Below are positions 26,912 through 34,789 of a DNA stretch of 64,000 nucleotides, piece by piece; position 1 is the first letter of the stretch; each line of letters starts with the position of its first letter. Source of the DNA: Butyrivibrio sp. INlla21. GTDB taxonomy: Bacteria; Bacillota; Clostridia; Lachnospirales; Lachnospiraceae. Location: the NCBI RefSeq assembly GCF_900116875.1, contig NZ_FPCC01000005.1:124001-188000 (forward strand), written 5' to 3'. The position numbers were made by a program, and so were the translations under genes. The notes beneath the pieces are model-generated. The model ran no database searches. It had not been told where the DNA came from and saw nothing but the letters and a program-made list of their open reading frames with translations.

Positions 26912-27619
26912 CTACGCAGTTCTTTTTAAATATTTCCCACTGTTTTTCTCAGCAAAATGCGCAAGTATCTCTATCGCGGCTCCGATCATCCAGTACACCA
27001 GCGCCGCCGCCACATATCCTTCAAGATAACTGTAGTACATAAGACTTGGCAAAAGAGCTCCCGTCATGATCTCAACTACCGAAATGGCGCTCACTAAGTT
27101 GGACGCCTTCAAAAGACCTATGAGCGAATTCTGCATTCCGGGAAGAAGTATCGGAACCATCTGGGGAAAGATAATTCTCGTAAGCGTCTTAAACTTGCCC
27201 ATTCCTATGCTGTATCCCGCTTCATACTGCACCTTCTCGATCCCTCGAAATGCTCCTCGTATGCTCTCGCTGACAGAACACGTCGTTCCGATTATAAGAG
27301 TGATATAACCGATAAATATCGGATTCACGTCACTTATCGGGACAGAAATATGAAGTGCTGCCGCCACATCCGAATAAAAAGTCATAAACAAAAGATTGTA
27401 TAAAAGCAGCGCAACCATCGTTGGAAGCCCAAGGTATATTGTCACAAATGCCGCAAAGAACTGCGAAAGCACCGGCACCCTATAATTTCTTACGGTCGCT
27501 ATCACCGCTCCCAGCAGCAAACTCACTATAAATGTTATCGCAGTAAGCTTTATCGTAACCGGAGCATAGAGAAGAGCCGATTTAAACGAATCAAAAAAAC
27601 TTGTTATGCTAAAACTCAT
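26912..27619 (-). CDS. Amino acid ABC transporter permease (HisM/TcyB type)
   Basis: A 235-residue permease of the polar amino acid class with the conserved FRGIEKVQYEAGYSIGMGKF coupling loop and the downstream RIIFPQMVPILLPGMQNSL. About five membrane helices are visible. It starts 12 bp after its sister permease, so the two are cotranscribed and form a heterodimeric channel. Confidence 0.9.
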   Translation of the reverse strand: MSFSITSFFDSFKSALLYAPVTIKLTAITFIVSLLLGAVIATVRNYRVPVLSQFFAAFVTIYLGLPTMVALLLYNLLFMTFYSDVAAALHISVPISDVNPIFIGYITLIIGTTCSVSESIRGAFRGIEKVQYEAGYSIGMGKFKTLTRIIFPQMVPILLPGMQNSLIGLLKASNLVSAISVVEIMTGALLPSLMYYSYLEGYVAAALVYWMIGAAIEILAHFAEKNSGKYLKRTA

Positions 27620-27631
27620 CTGTCCTTCTCC

Positions 27632-28342
27632 TTACACTGCTTTTGCCGTTCCGTTATTTAGCCTGTTCTCGATCAAAAGAAATACTCCCTTTAGGAACAA
27701 GCTGAACGAAATATATATGATCGCCGCCGAAAGATATCCTTCCAAAGAATGTCCCGTCGCAGCTCCAAGTGTCTTGGCTTTTCCCAAAAGATCAACCACT
27801 CCCAAGATAAAAACCAAAGATGTGTTTTGGAATACTCCGATAAAATCAACACCGTAATGCGGAAGTGCAACTTTAAAAGCCTGAGGGAGCACAATCCTGT
27901 AAAAGGTTTGTGCCCCCGTCATCCCAATCGAGTATCCTGCTTCCGCCTGAACAGACGGTACAGATGTTATTGCGCCTCTGAATATCTCGCCTAAAAACGC
28001 CCCCTCATTCAGAATGATCGCAATTTCTACAAATATCACAGGTTCGAGTCTGTTTAGATTTATTCCGAACAGATTCATAAAAAGATTGCCGAGTACTATT
28101 GGTATTCCGTAAAACGCTATCATCATCTGTACCAAAAGCGGCGTGCCCCTCATAAAAGAAATGTATATTCCAAGTAAGCCGCTTATCACGGGCACTCTGC
28201 GTATCCTAAGCACCGCCACGAATATCGCGAGTATGGTGCCAAGAAGCATTGACCAAAAAACTATATGAAGATTAACCGATAAGTTTGAAATCACTTTAGG
28301 AAAGACATTTATAAATCTTTCTGCACTAAAATAATTTCCCAT
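27632..28342 (-). CDS. Amino acid ABC transporter permease (HisQ/TcyB type)
   Basis: A 236-residue permease with the coupling loop SVPSVQAEAGYSIGMTGAQ followed by FYRIVLPQAFKVALPHYGVD. The N-terminal half has the FMRGTPLLVQMM motif typical of this class. It starts 4 bp after the binding-protein gene and precedes the second permease. Confidence 0.9.
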   Translation of the reverse strand: MGNYFSAERFINVFPKVISNLSVNLHIVFWSMLLGTILAIFVAVLRIRRVPVISGLLGIYISFMRGTPLLVQMMIAFYGIPIVLGNLFMNLFGINLNRLEPVIFVEIAIILNEGAFLGEIFRGAITSVPSVQAEAGYSIGMTGAQTFYRIVLPQAFKVALPHYGVDFIGVFQNTSLVFILGVVDLLGKAKTLGAATGHSLEGYLSAAIIYISFSLFLKGVFLLIENRLNNGTAKAV

Positions 28343-28346
28343 TGCT

Positions 28347-29171
28347 TTATTCCTCTTCCGTTACGTCGTAGCCAACCCACTTGATCGCAAGCTCGGAAAG
28401 CTTTCCGTTTTCTTTAAGTGTTTTAAGAGCTCCGTCAATTGCATCTCTAAGCTCTGTCTCATCCTTGCGATACAGATAATATGTCTTTGAGTCGTTGATC
28501 GGCTCTCCAACCGATTTAAGCCAGTCTTTTCCGTCATCGCTGAAGTTCTTGTTCATCTTGGTAACATCACTCTTTTTAAGAACCGAAGCTCTTGCTGCGC
28601 CTGACTTAAGTGCTGCGGCGCCTTCTTCATCGGAACTGCTCTCGGAGTTCACAAGAACAACCTCCTGTCCAGGATGCTCCTCATTCCACTTTGTAAGAAT
28701 CTGAGTTGTTGCGCTGGTCGCACCGCCGGTTCTTATCTTTTCTCCCGCAAGATCCTCAAGTGAGGTTGCGTCATCATCTATAAGAACCGCAAGGTATGTA
28801 ATGTAAGATGTATATGATTCACCCGAGAAAAGATATTTCTCCTCTCTTTCAGGTGTGTACTCATACTGATGCGCCGCAAAATCTATCTTTCCTGCGTCGA
28901 GTGAAAGTACAAGCTGATCAAATGCCATTGACTGATATTCGAATTCGTATTGAGGAAGAAGCTCATCAATTTCTTTCAATACGTCATATTCATATCCGAC
29001 CGCATCTCCGTTTTCATCCACATAGCAGTAAGGATTGTAGTTGATTCCCGAACCGACGATAACCTTCGTAACTTCACCCGAAGCCTCTTTTCCGCATCCG
29101 ACTACAGATGCCATCATTGCTGCTGTCACGGCTCCCGCTACCATAATATTTTTAACTGTTCTCTTTTTCAT
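28347..29171 (-). CDS. Amino acid ABC transporter substrate-binding lipoprotein
   Basis: A 274-residue type II binding protein (SBP_bac_3). The signal peptide ends in ASVVGCGK. The mature fold begins KVIVGSGINYNPYCYVDENG, with the usual GYEYDVLKEI and AFDQLVLSLDAGKIDFAAHQ blocks. The ligand cannot be read from sequence. The NPYCY variation and the tight neighbourhood of cysteine genes make cystine or a related sulfur compound a reasonable guess. It is the first gene of its operon, with a structured leader containing possible alternative hairpins. Confidence 0.88.
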   Translation of the reverse strand: MKKRTVKNIMVAGAVTAAMMASVVGCGKEASGEVTKVIVGSGINYNPYCYVDENGDAVGYEYDVLKEIDELLPQYEFEYQSMAFDQLVLSLDAGKIDFAAHQYEYTPEREEKYLFSGESYTSYITYLAVLIDDDATSLEDLAGEKIRTGGATSATTQILTKWNEEHPGQEVVLVNSESSSDEEGAAALKSGAARASVLKKSDVTKMNKNFSDDGKDWLKSVGEPINDSKTYYLYRKDETELRDAIDGALKTLKENGKLSELAIKWVGYDVTEEE

Positions 29172-29216
29172 AATAGTCTCCTCGCTTTATCCTAAAATCA
29201 AAAGCTTTTGCAAGAA

Positions 29217-29280
29217 AACCGGAGATTACTGATCCGCCTAATGGTGACGAACCACTAACCTCCGGTTGTCCGGTTAGTAA
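29217..29280 (-). promoter_or_regulatory. Structured leader with alternative hairpins and a GC-rich operator-like motif
   Basis: On the minus strand AACCGGAG (29267-29260) pairs with CTCCGGTT (29224-29217), enclosing a small hairpin, and is followed by TTTTCTTGC, which is terminator-like. Just before it, CTAACC (29276-29271) can pair with GGTTAG (29261-29256), excluding the terminator. The block CCTCCGGTTGTCCGG (29259-29273, plus strand) recurs almost exactly at 39583-39597. Confidence 0.5.
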
Positions 29281-29326
29281 ACATATGAGTTTGCTCCTTG
29301 TTTGCTTTTGTTGAGTTTAATATACA

Positions 29327-29372
29327 ATAGCCTCCCCGTTAGCACAATTACGCTAATCTTTAGGGAGGCTAT
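29327..29372 (-). terminator. Terminator after cooS
   Basis: The outer 10-bp stem ATAGCCTCCC/GGGAGGCTAT (29327-29336 with 29363-29372) encloses TTAGC/GCTAA, followed on the minus strand by TTGTATATT. It begins 27 bp past the cooS stop codon. Confidence 0.7.
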
Positions 29373-29398
29373 AACTAAAAGTTATAATTCAATATAAT

Positions 29399-31498
29399 TT
29401 ACTTATCCCAGCCAAGAGTTTTTCTCTTGTCCTTCATATCCTGTACTATCTGCTTGGCAAGTGCTACGGGATCTGTATTTACGTTCATTGTTGAGCCAAG
29501 TAACTCTTTCGTACCATGCTTCAAGAACTCAATAACATTCTTTGATCCAAAAATCGGAGCCTCGACGCAGTGATAAGAACTGATTCCGTTAAGTCTGAAT
29601 CCAAGAGCCGCGTCAATTCCTTTTTCATTGCCCCACTCGGGAGATGAAAATGCAAAAGGAAGCTCATAGAGATTCTTTCCAAGCACACCTGCAATTCCCG
29701 CAAATATACCTGTAGAACGTGTATTATCAATACATTCTCCGACATGCCATACGGGCGGAAGATCGGGTTCAAGGAATTTCCTCAATGACTCACCCGCTTT
29801 TTCTTTTCCTGAGATTGCACAATATCCAAGCTTCATAAGCGGGAAGGATGCGCATCCGTTGGTGATAATAAGAACGTTGTTCTTAAGAAGCTCATCGGCA
29901 ACATCAATAATACACTTCTCATAAAGTACTTTTGGATTGTTGCATCCGACCATATTTACAACGCCAAGAATCTGTCCTGATCTTATAGCTTCTGCGAGCG
30001 GCTTCATACTTCCGAATCTCTTGTGAACATACTCTACAGAGAATCCGACCTCTGCCTCAACCTCATACGGAGGAATATAAACAGGAATTCCTTTTCTGTT
30101 CTCAAAGCTTTCTATTGCTCGTCTTACTATCTTCTCGGCAAGCTCTTTAGTCTGTCCGATATTACTGTGATGATGGTCATACTCATATCTCTCGGCGCCC
30201 GGAAGACGTGCGGAATCACTTGTAGTTATAACTGTAGTCTTAAAGCACTTTGCGACATCCATGATCGAAGGGAATACATCCTGAACATCCGCAACCCACA
30301 GATCAAGCGCTCCGGTTCCAAGTACAAGCTCAGCCGATACAGCGTTGGAAAGCGGAATAACTCCACTGTCTCTGTACATCGCTGAAAGTCCCGAACAACA
30401 GATACCGTAGAATCTGATACCCTTAGCTCCTTTGGACTTGGCAAGTTCGATCAGATCTTCTCTCTTGCCCGCAGCAACAATCTGGCTTACAAGTGTAGGA
30501 AGATGTCCGTGTACGGCAATATTCACATAGCCCTTTTTGAGCGCTCCGATATTGACTTTGGATGTAACTCTGTCACCTACTCCAAATAAAGCATCAGTTG
30601 CTATACCTGCACCGACAACCCCGGAAAAAGTAAATGCAAGACCGCAGCGAAGGAACTGCTGCATTATGCTCTTCCAATCGCCATCCGTAGCACAGCCTGA
30701 TTTATGATAAGCTTCAAAAACTTCATGGTAAGCACTGATAGGAAGAATATCAAGTTCCTCCCATACCTTCTGTCTCTCGGGAAGCGCGCAGGCTTTGATC
30801 GTCTTATAATCATCGGGAACCGATCTTGACATATCCTCAAGCAAAACATCAGCAAGGTCTCTTGCTACGTTTTTAAGCTGTCTGTTCTTTTGTTTTATTC
30901 CGAAAGCCTCTGCAGTGCTTCTTATTTTCTGCTCTCCGAGAATAGGAATATCAAGCTCTCCCTCGGCAACTTTCTTAAGTGTAAGCATTACTTCACGGGC
31001 ATGCATACCGTGCTGCGCTGCTCCTGAAGCAGCTGATCTTAAAAGATTTCTTGACACAATAAGATCCGCATCGGCACCGCAGACTCCTCTCTGTGCCTTT
31101 GCGGTAATATGACAAGGTCCCATATTGCATATCTTACAACAGGTTCCGCTAAGTCCGAATGCACACTGAGGCTTCTGCGCATCGAATCTGTCAAAGGTTG
31201 TATCTATTCCGATCTGCTCCATTCTAAGTATCATCTCGCGAACGGCGGGATCGGGTGTATTGTCAATCACATCCTGCTTCGACGGAAACGTCTTTCTGTA
31301 TTCCGCCACGGCGTTCATGTAATCCTTGGTAAAATTCTCAGGACTGCTCTCTCCGCCATGGTCACTTGCCTTAAGCGTCACTGTCGGAATTCCATGCTCA
31401 TCGAAACCTATAAGGTTTCTGTGAGAGTGAATATGTGACAGTCCGTTTTTGCCGTGATGATGGTGATATTCGTGTTCATGCGAATGTGTATGACTCAT
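29399..31498 (-). CDS. cooS: Variant Ni-Fe carbon monoxide dehydrogenase catalytic subunit, His-rich N-terminus
   Basis: A 699-residue CooS-type enzyme (CO + H2O to CO2 plus two electrons), about 60-70 residues longer than usual. The extension opens with 11 histidines in the first 26 residues, suggesting nickel storage. The D- and B-cluster cysteines are present in QCAFGLSGTCCKICNMGPCH (C112, C120, C121, C124, C129) and C140. C-cluster ligands seen by motif comparison with CODH-II are VHGH (330-332), GICC (C367/C368), GCNNPK, TNGCAS and GECIDN. The fourth position, normally Cys in DYQC, is Asp407 (DVQD). No cooF or cooC is adjacent. It follows an SsuABC-like transporter by 22 bp. Confidence 0.88.
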   Translation of the reverse strand: MSHTHSHEHEYHHHHGKNGLSHIHSHRNLIGFDEHGIPTVTLKASDHGGESSPENFTKDYMNAVAEYRKTFPSKQDVIDNTPDPAVREMILRMEQIGIDTTFDRFDAQKPQCAFGLSGTCCKICNMGPCHITAKAQRGVCGADADLIVSRNLLRSAASGAAQHGMHAREVMLTLKKVAEGELDIPILGEQKIRSTAEAFGIKQKNRQLKNVARDLADVLLEDMSRSVPDDYKTIKACALPERQKVWEELDILPISAYHEVFEAYHKSGCATDGDWKSIMQQFLRCGLAFTFSGVVGAGIATDALFGVGDRVTSKVNIGALKKGYVNIAVHGHLPTLVSQIVAAGKREDLIELAKSKGAKGIRFYGICCSGLSAMYRDSGVIPLSNAVSAELVLGTGALDLWVADVQDVFPSIMDVAKCFKTTVITTSDSARLPGAERYEYDHHHSNIGQTKELAEKIVRRAIESFENRKGIPVYIPPYEVEAEVGFSVEYVHKRFGSMKPLAEAIRSGQILGVVNMVGCNNPKVLYEKCIIDVADELLKNNVLIITNGCASFPLMKLGYCAISGKEKAGESLRKFLEPDLPPVWHVGECIDNTRSTGIFAGIAGVLGKNLYELPFAFSSPEWGNEKGIDAALGFRLNGISSYHCVEAPIFGSKNVIEFLKHGTKELLGSTMNVNTDPVALAKQIVQDMKDKRKTLGWDK

Positions 31499-31520
31499 TT
31501 TTTCCTACCTTAACCTTAAC

Positions 31521-32294
31521 TTAAATTGTATATTCAATATCTTCTTCTACCTTCATCTGAAGCAGATCGAAGATCTTGTCTCTTATCAGCAAAAAGTCTC
31601 CGCTTGTTCTGTCTCTGAAATGATGAATCGGAACCGTGATCACACCTCTTACTTTGCCGGGATTAGGTGTCATCACAACTATCCTGTCCGCAAGATAAAC
31701 CGCTTCTTCAATATCATGCGTCACAAAGATGATAGTCTTCTTTTCGTTTTTGCAGATATCCAGAATATCATCCTGAAGCTTCATTCTTGTAATTGCATCC
31801 AACGCTCCGAAAGGCTCATCCATGAAGATGATATCAGGTTCCACAGCCAGAGCTCTGGCTATAGCGACTCTCTGTTTCATACCTCCCGAAAGCTGTCTTG
31901 GAAAACTGTTTGCAAAATTTTCAAGCTTCACAAGTTTAAGATACTCTTTAGCAATCTCTTTTCTGCGCTTTTTATCTATTCCTTTTGATTCGAGACCAAG
32001 CTCGACATTTTTGATAACAGTGCGCCACGGAAGTAATCCGTAGTTCTGAAATATGGTAACATTCTTTGTACTTGGCGCGATTACTTCGTTTCCATCTATC
32101 TTAACGCTTCCGTGATTAACGGGATCAAAACCTGCGATAGCATTTAAAAGCGTACTTTTTCCGCAGCCCGAAGGGCCCAAAAGGCAGATAAACTCGCCTT
32201 TTTCAATATCAAGATTTACATCCGACAAAGCCGTGAATTCCGCGCCGTTTTGTATGAAGGTTTTTCCTGCGTTTTCTATATGAATATATGACAT
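31521..32294 (-). CDS. SsuB/TauB-type ABC transporter ATPase
   Basis: A 257-residue ATPase of the nitrate/sulfonate/taurine class. Walker A is GPSGCGKS, the signature is LSGGMKQRVAIARAL, and Walker B is IIFMDEPFGALDAITR, the last being typical of SsuB/TauB/NrtD. The start overlaps the permease stop by one base. It lies between the permease and cooS genes. The transported compound is unknown; an organosulfur compound is plausible from context. Confidence 0.88.
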   Translation of the reverse strand: MSYIHIENAGKTFIQNGAEFTALSDVNLDIEKGEFICLLGPSGCGKSTLLNAIAGFDPVNHGSVKIDGNEVIAPSTKNVTIFQNYGLLPWRTVIKNVELGLESKGIDKKRRKEIAKEYLKLVKLENFANSFPRQLSGGMKQRVAIARALAVEPDIIFMDEPFGALDAITRMKLQDDILDICKNEKKTIIFVTHDIEEAVYLADRIVVMTPNPGKVRGVITVPIHHFRDRTSGDFLLIRDKIFDLLQMKVEEDIEYTI

Positions 32295-33055
32295 TACTGC
32301 TCACCTCCCCAGGCTTTAAGAATTCTTTTTTCCAAGAGACCGATAAGGAAATCCAGTAGCAGTCCTATAAGCCCTATTACAAGTATTGTTGCCAAAAGAA
32401 TGTCAGCTCTGATATTGTTTCTCGCATCAATGATCTGGAAACCAAGTCCTGACTGCGCGCCTACCATCTCGCCGGCAACAAGGAATATCCATGCACTTCC
32501 AAGCGCAAGGTGAACTGCATTTGCAATCTGAGGGAATGCCGCCGGAAGGATCACCTTCCACATAAGCTGAGGCTGCCTGATTCCGAAATTATCCGCAACT
32601 CTGAAGTACATATCGTCGATCTTACTTACAGCTGATACCGTAGAAAGAAGTACCGGGAAAAACGCTGCTATAAAAATGATAACTATGGCAGGAAGATCTC
32701 CTATTCCAAAAAGGAGCACCACAAAAGGCATCCACGCTGTCGGAGATATCGGTCTGAGTAGCTGAAGCGAAGGATTAACATAATTAAAAACCTTCGGAAG
32801 GCTTCCAAGGATAAGTCCAAGAAAGACTGCTATTAAAACCGATAATCCATAACCTATCACAAATCTGTACATACTTGCGGCTATAGAAGCTATGAGCGTT
32901 CCGTCAGCGATCATTTCGCCCAAAGCCTGAATTGCCATCAAAGGTGACGGAAACAGAGCCGAACTGTAATCGCTTACAGTAAATGCAAGCTGCCAAATTC
33001 CCAATAATATAAGTATCGATACAACAACATATTTAATAGAGAGTAATTTTTTCAT
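32294..33055 (-). CDS. SsuC/TauC-type ABC transporter permease
   Basis: A 253-residue permease with six predicted helices. The class-specific features are SLQLLRPISPTAWMPFVVLL and a coupling segment FRVADNFGIRQPQLMWKVIL. AAFPQIANAVHLALGSAWIFL and VAGEMVGAQSGLGFQI follow, as in sulfonate and taurine permeases. It sits 50 bp after the binding-protein gene. Confidence 0.88.
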   Translation of the reverse strand: MKKLLSIKYVVVSILILLGIWQLAFTVSDYSSALFPSPLMAIQALGEMIADGTLIASIAASMYRFVIGYGLSVLIAVFLGLILGSLPKVFNYVNPSLQLLRPISPTAWMPFVVLLFGIGDLPAIVIIFIAAFFPVLLSTVSAVSKIDDMYFRVADNFGIRQPQLMWKVILPAAFPQIANAVHLALGSAWIFLVAGEMVGAQSGLGFQIIDARNNIRADILLATILVIGLIGLLLDFLIGLLEKRILKAWGGEQ

Positions 33056-33105
33056 CAGGTCCCCTTACTTATTACCCGGTAACTAAACAATCACAAGTAA
33101 TATAA

Positions 33106-34059
33106 TCAAAAATCTGTCTTTACAAAATCAGAGTATGCGGGCGGATTATCAGAAAGTCCATATTTTTTAACCTTATCAACGAGCTTGTTATACTGTTCCT
33201 CTGTGATATCAAGGTCGTCATAAGAAATCCACTTCAAAGAAGTTTCAAGTACATCGTCTTTCTGCTTAAGATATTTTCCCGCAATCTTCTTAGCTGCTTC
33301 GGCATCAAGATTATTTCCGGCTGTCTTGTAGCCTTCGACAAATGCCTTGGCTGTATCCGCATGCTTATCTATAAAATCATCCGTTAAAACAAGTGCGCAG
33401 CATACCGAATCCTCCCAAAGCTCCTCAGAGGTATACAGTACTTTTGCTTTTCCTGTCGAAACGCCTACGGCACCGAAAGGTTCCGCAACGCAGTAACCGT
33501 CTATTGTTCCCGTAACGAGCGCAGACGGCATTTCTGTCGGAGCAAGTTCAACGACGTTAATATCATCGATAGTAAGGCCGTTCTTTGCAAGTGCATCATT
33601 TACCAAAATATTATGTGAAGACTGGCGATGAGGAATTGCAATTGTTCTTCCCTTTAAGTCCGCTCCGTCCTTAACTTCATTAGAAACAATGAGAACATTT
33701 CCGTCTTTATGTCCGAGAGCAACAGCTTTGATACCTACACCCTCAGCCTTTGATTTCATTGCAAGCTCTATAAGAACCGACGCTCCGTCAACCTTACCCG
33801 AATTAAGTGCATCCAAAAGTTCGGGCCAGGATCCGTATTTAACAAGTTCAACATTAACCTTGTCATTATTTGCAAGTTCATCTGCTTCTTCCAACACGGC
33901 AAGTGAATGTGTTATGGGAAGATAAGCTATCTTTACTGTCTCTTCTGCCTTAGCACTGCCTCCTGCTTGGGCACTTGCATTTCCGTCTTTATTGTTTCCG
34001 CATCCGGCCAGCGCAAGCGCTGCGGTGACTAGTATTGTTAATAATAGGTGTTTTTTCAT
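33106..34059 (-). CDS. SsuA/NrtA-type ABC transporter substrate-binding lipoprotein
   Basis: A 317-residue lipoprotein (signal peptide ending ALALAGCGNN) of the nitrate/sulfonate/taurine binding class. IAYLPITHSLAVLEEADEL opens the fold, IAIPHRQSSHNILVNDAL is in the ligand region, and GTIDGYCVAEPFGAVG is the conserved hinge block. It heads an SBP-permease-ATPase-cooS operon. Its upstream region carries both a CCTACT-type dyad (34090) and a TTATAGC-type site (34165), matching the promoter of the nitrogenase-like operon. That shared control argues for a sulfur-related substrate. Confidence 0.88.
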   Translation of the reverse strand: MKKHLLLTILVTAALALAGCGNNKDGNASAQAGGSAKAEETVKIAYLPITHSLAVLEEADELANNDKVNVELVKYGSWPELLDALNSGKVDGASVLIELAMKSKAEGVGIKAVALGHKDGNVLIVSNEVKDGADLKGRTIAIPHRQSSHNILVNDALAKNGLTIDDINVVELAPTEMPSALVTGTIDGYCVAEPFGAVGVSTGKAKVLYTSEELWEDSVCCALVLTDDFIDKHADTAKAFVEGYKTAGNNLDAEAAKKIAGKYLKQKDDVLETSLKWISYDDLDITEEQYNKLVDKVKKYGLSDNPPAYSDFVKTDF

Positions 34060-34089
34060 AATAACTATCCTCCACTATAATTCCTTTTA

Positions 34090-34106
34090 CCTACTAGGTC
34101 AATAGG
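34090..34106. promoter_or_regulatory. Operator-like dyad CCTACTAGGTCAATAGG
   Basis: Fourteen of 17 positions match the site at 41056-41072. The flanks extend the dyad to TTACC..GGGTAA. It ends 31 bp upstream of the SBP start codon. The form resembles Rrf2-family (CymR/IscR-like) operators; this assignment is inference. Confidence 0.6.
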
Positions 34107-34164
34107 GTAATTTGTATTGATTGAATAATAACACACGAAAACGGAAGCGAAAATTAAAGATTGC

Positions 34165-34180
34165 TTATAGCGAATGATAA
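34165..34180. promoter_or_regulatory. LysR-like site TTATAGCGAATGATAA
   Basis: One of three TTATAGC-N5-ATAA sites, each about 95-120 bp upstream of a sulfur-island operon start (others at 41135 and 44737). The dyad arms TTAT/ATAA and T-N11-A spacing suit a LysR activator. Confidence 0.6.
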
Positions 34181-34196
34181 TTTGAGCTTATTAAAA

Positions 34197-34232
34197 AAGA
34201 GCAAAGCAGGTTTTTACACCGACTTTGCTCTT
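34197..34232 (-). terminator. Terminator of the nitrogenase-like operon
   Basis: A perfect 10-bp stem (34197-34206 with 34223-34232) is followed on the minus strand by TTTTTTAATAAG. It lies 13 bp after the last nifX-like gene and separates that operon from the SsuABC-cooS operon. Confidence 0.85.
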
Positions 34233-34244
34233 CCTATATTTTTC

Positions 34245-34733
34245 TTACCCTCTTCTTAGACTTATATGATTGTCTATCTTGTTGAAATACGTTGCTATCT
34301 TGACGATTGCTTCATCAACGCTGCACTCTACATCGAATCCCGCAATGGCTTTTTTCTCAAGCTGCTTCTGCGCTTGAAATCCGATCTTCTTGCAGACAAG
34401 GCTTCGGCAGTCGGAAATAAGTTCAACTTTCTTATGTGCTCCGTCGCCGCCTCCGCAGCCGCCGTGGCCACCGTTTCCGCCGCAACCTCCTTGGGAACCG
34501 TCGCCGCAACCGTTCTGCGCTCCTGCGCATCCGCTTATCTGAGTCCCGGAAGCATCACTTTTATTTTCATTCTGTACTCCTGCGTTGGTGTTTTCGTCTT
34601 CAACAAACTCTCTGTATTCTTTTTCTTTATAATCGGTTCCGTCTACTTCGTAGATATGGAACCCCCTAGCAGCACCAAAGCCAAGGTCTACGTCCTTGGC
34701 ATTTGATGTTGCGACGGCAATCAAATATGACAT
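34245..34733 (-). CDS. NifX/NafY-family metallocluster-binding protein with Cys/Gly-rich insert
   Basis: A 162-residue protein of the dinitrogenase iron-molybdenum cofactor (NifX/NifB C-terminal) family, members of which hold or carry Fe-S cofactor precursors. The N-terminal strand (MSYLIAVATSNAKDVDLGFG) and C-terminal half (CRSLVCKKIGFQAQKQLEKK) match the fold. The usual short loop is replaced by a 45-residue insert rich in Gly, with cysteines at 69, 76, 84 and 93 (spacing 7, 8, 9). Further cysteines are at 109, 114 and 137. It is the last gene of the nitrogenase-like operon, 56 bp after the nifK-like gene. It may be a metal or cluster chaperone. Confidence 0.75.
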   Translation of the reverse strand: MSYLIAVATSNAKDVDLGFGAARGFHIYEVDGTDYKEKEYREFVEDENTNAGVQNENKSDASGTQISGCAGAQNGCGDGSQGGCGGNGGHGGCGGGDGAHKKVELISDCRSLVCKKIGFQAQKQLEKKAIAGFDVECSVDEAIVKIATYFNKIDNHISLRRG

Positions 34734-34789
34734 CGCTTTACCTCTATCAATTTAGAAACAACAGTTTATGGCAGAACTGTGTCGTCGCC

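Noticed and set aside
33065-33085. A further operator (TTACCCGGTAA) between the SsuA-like and SsuC-like genes
   Set aside because: Short and imperfect, inside a 50-bp intra-operon gap, and a poor match to the other dyads.
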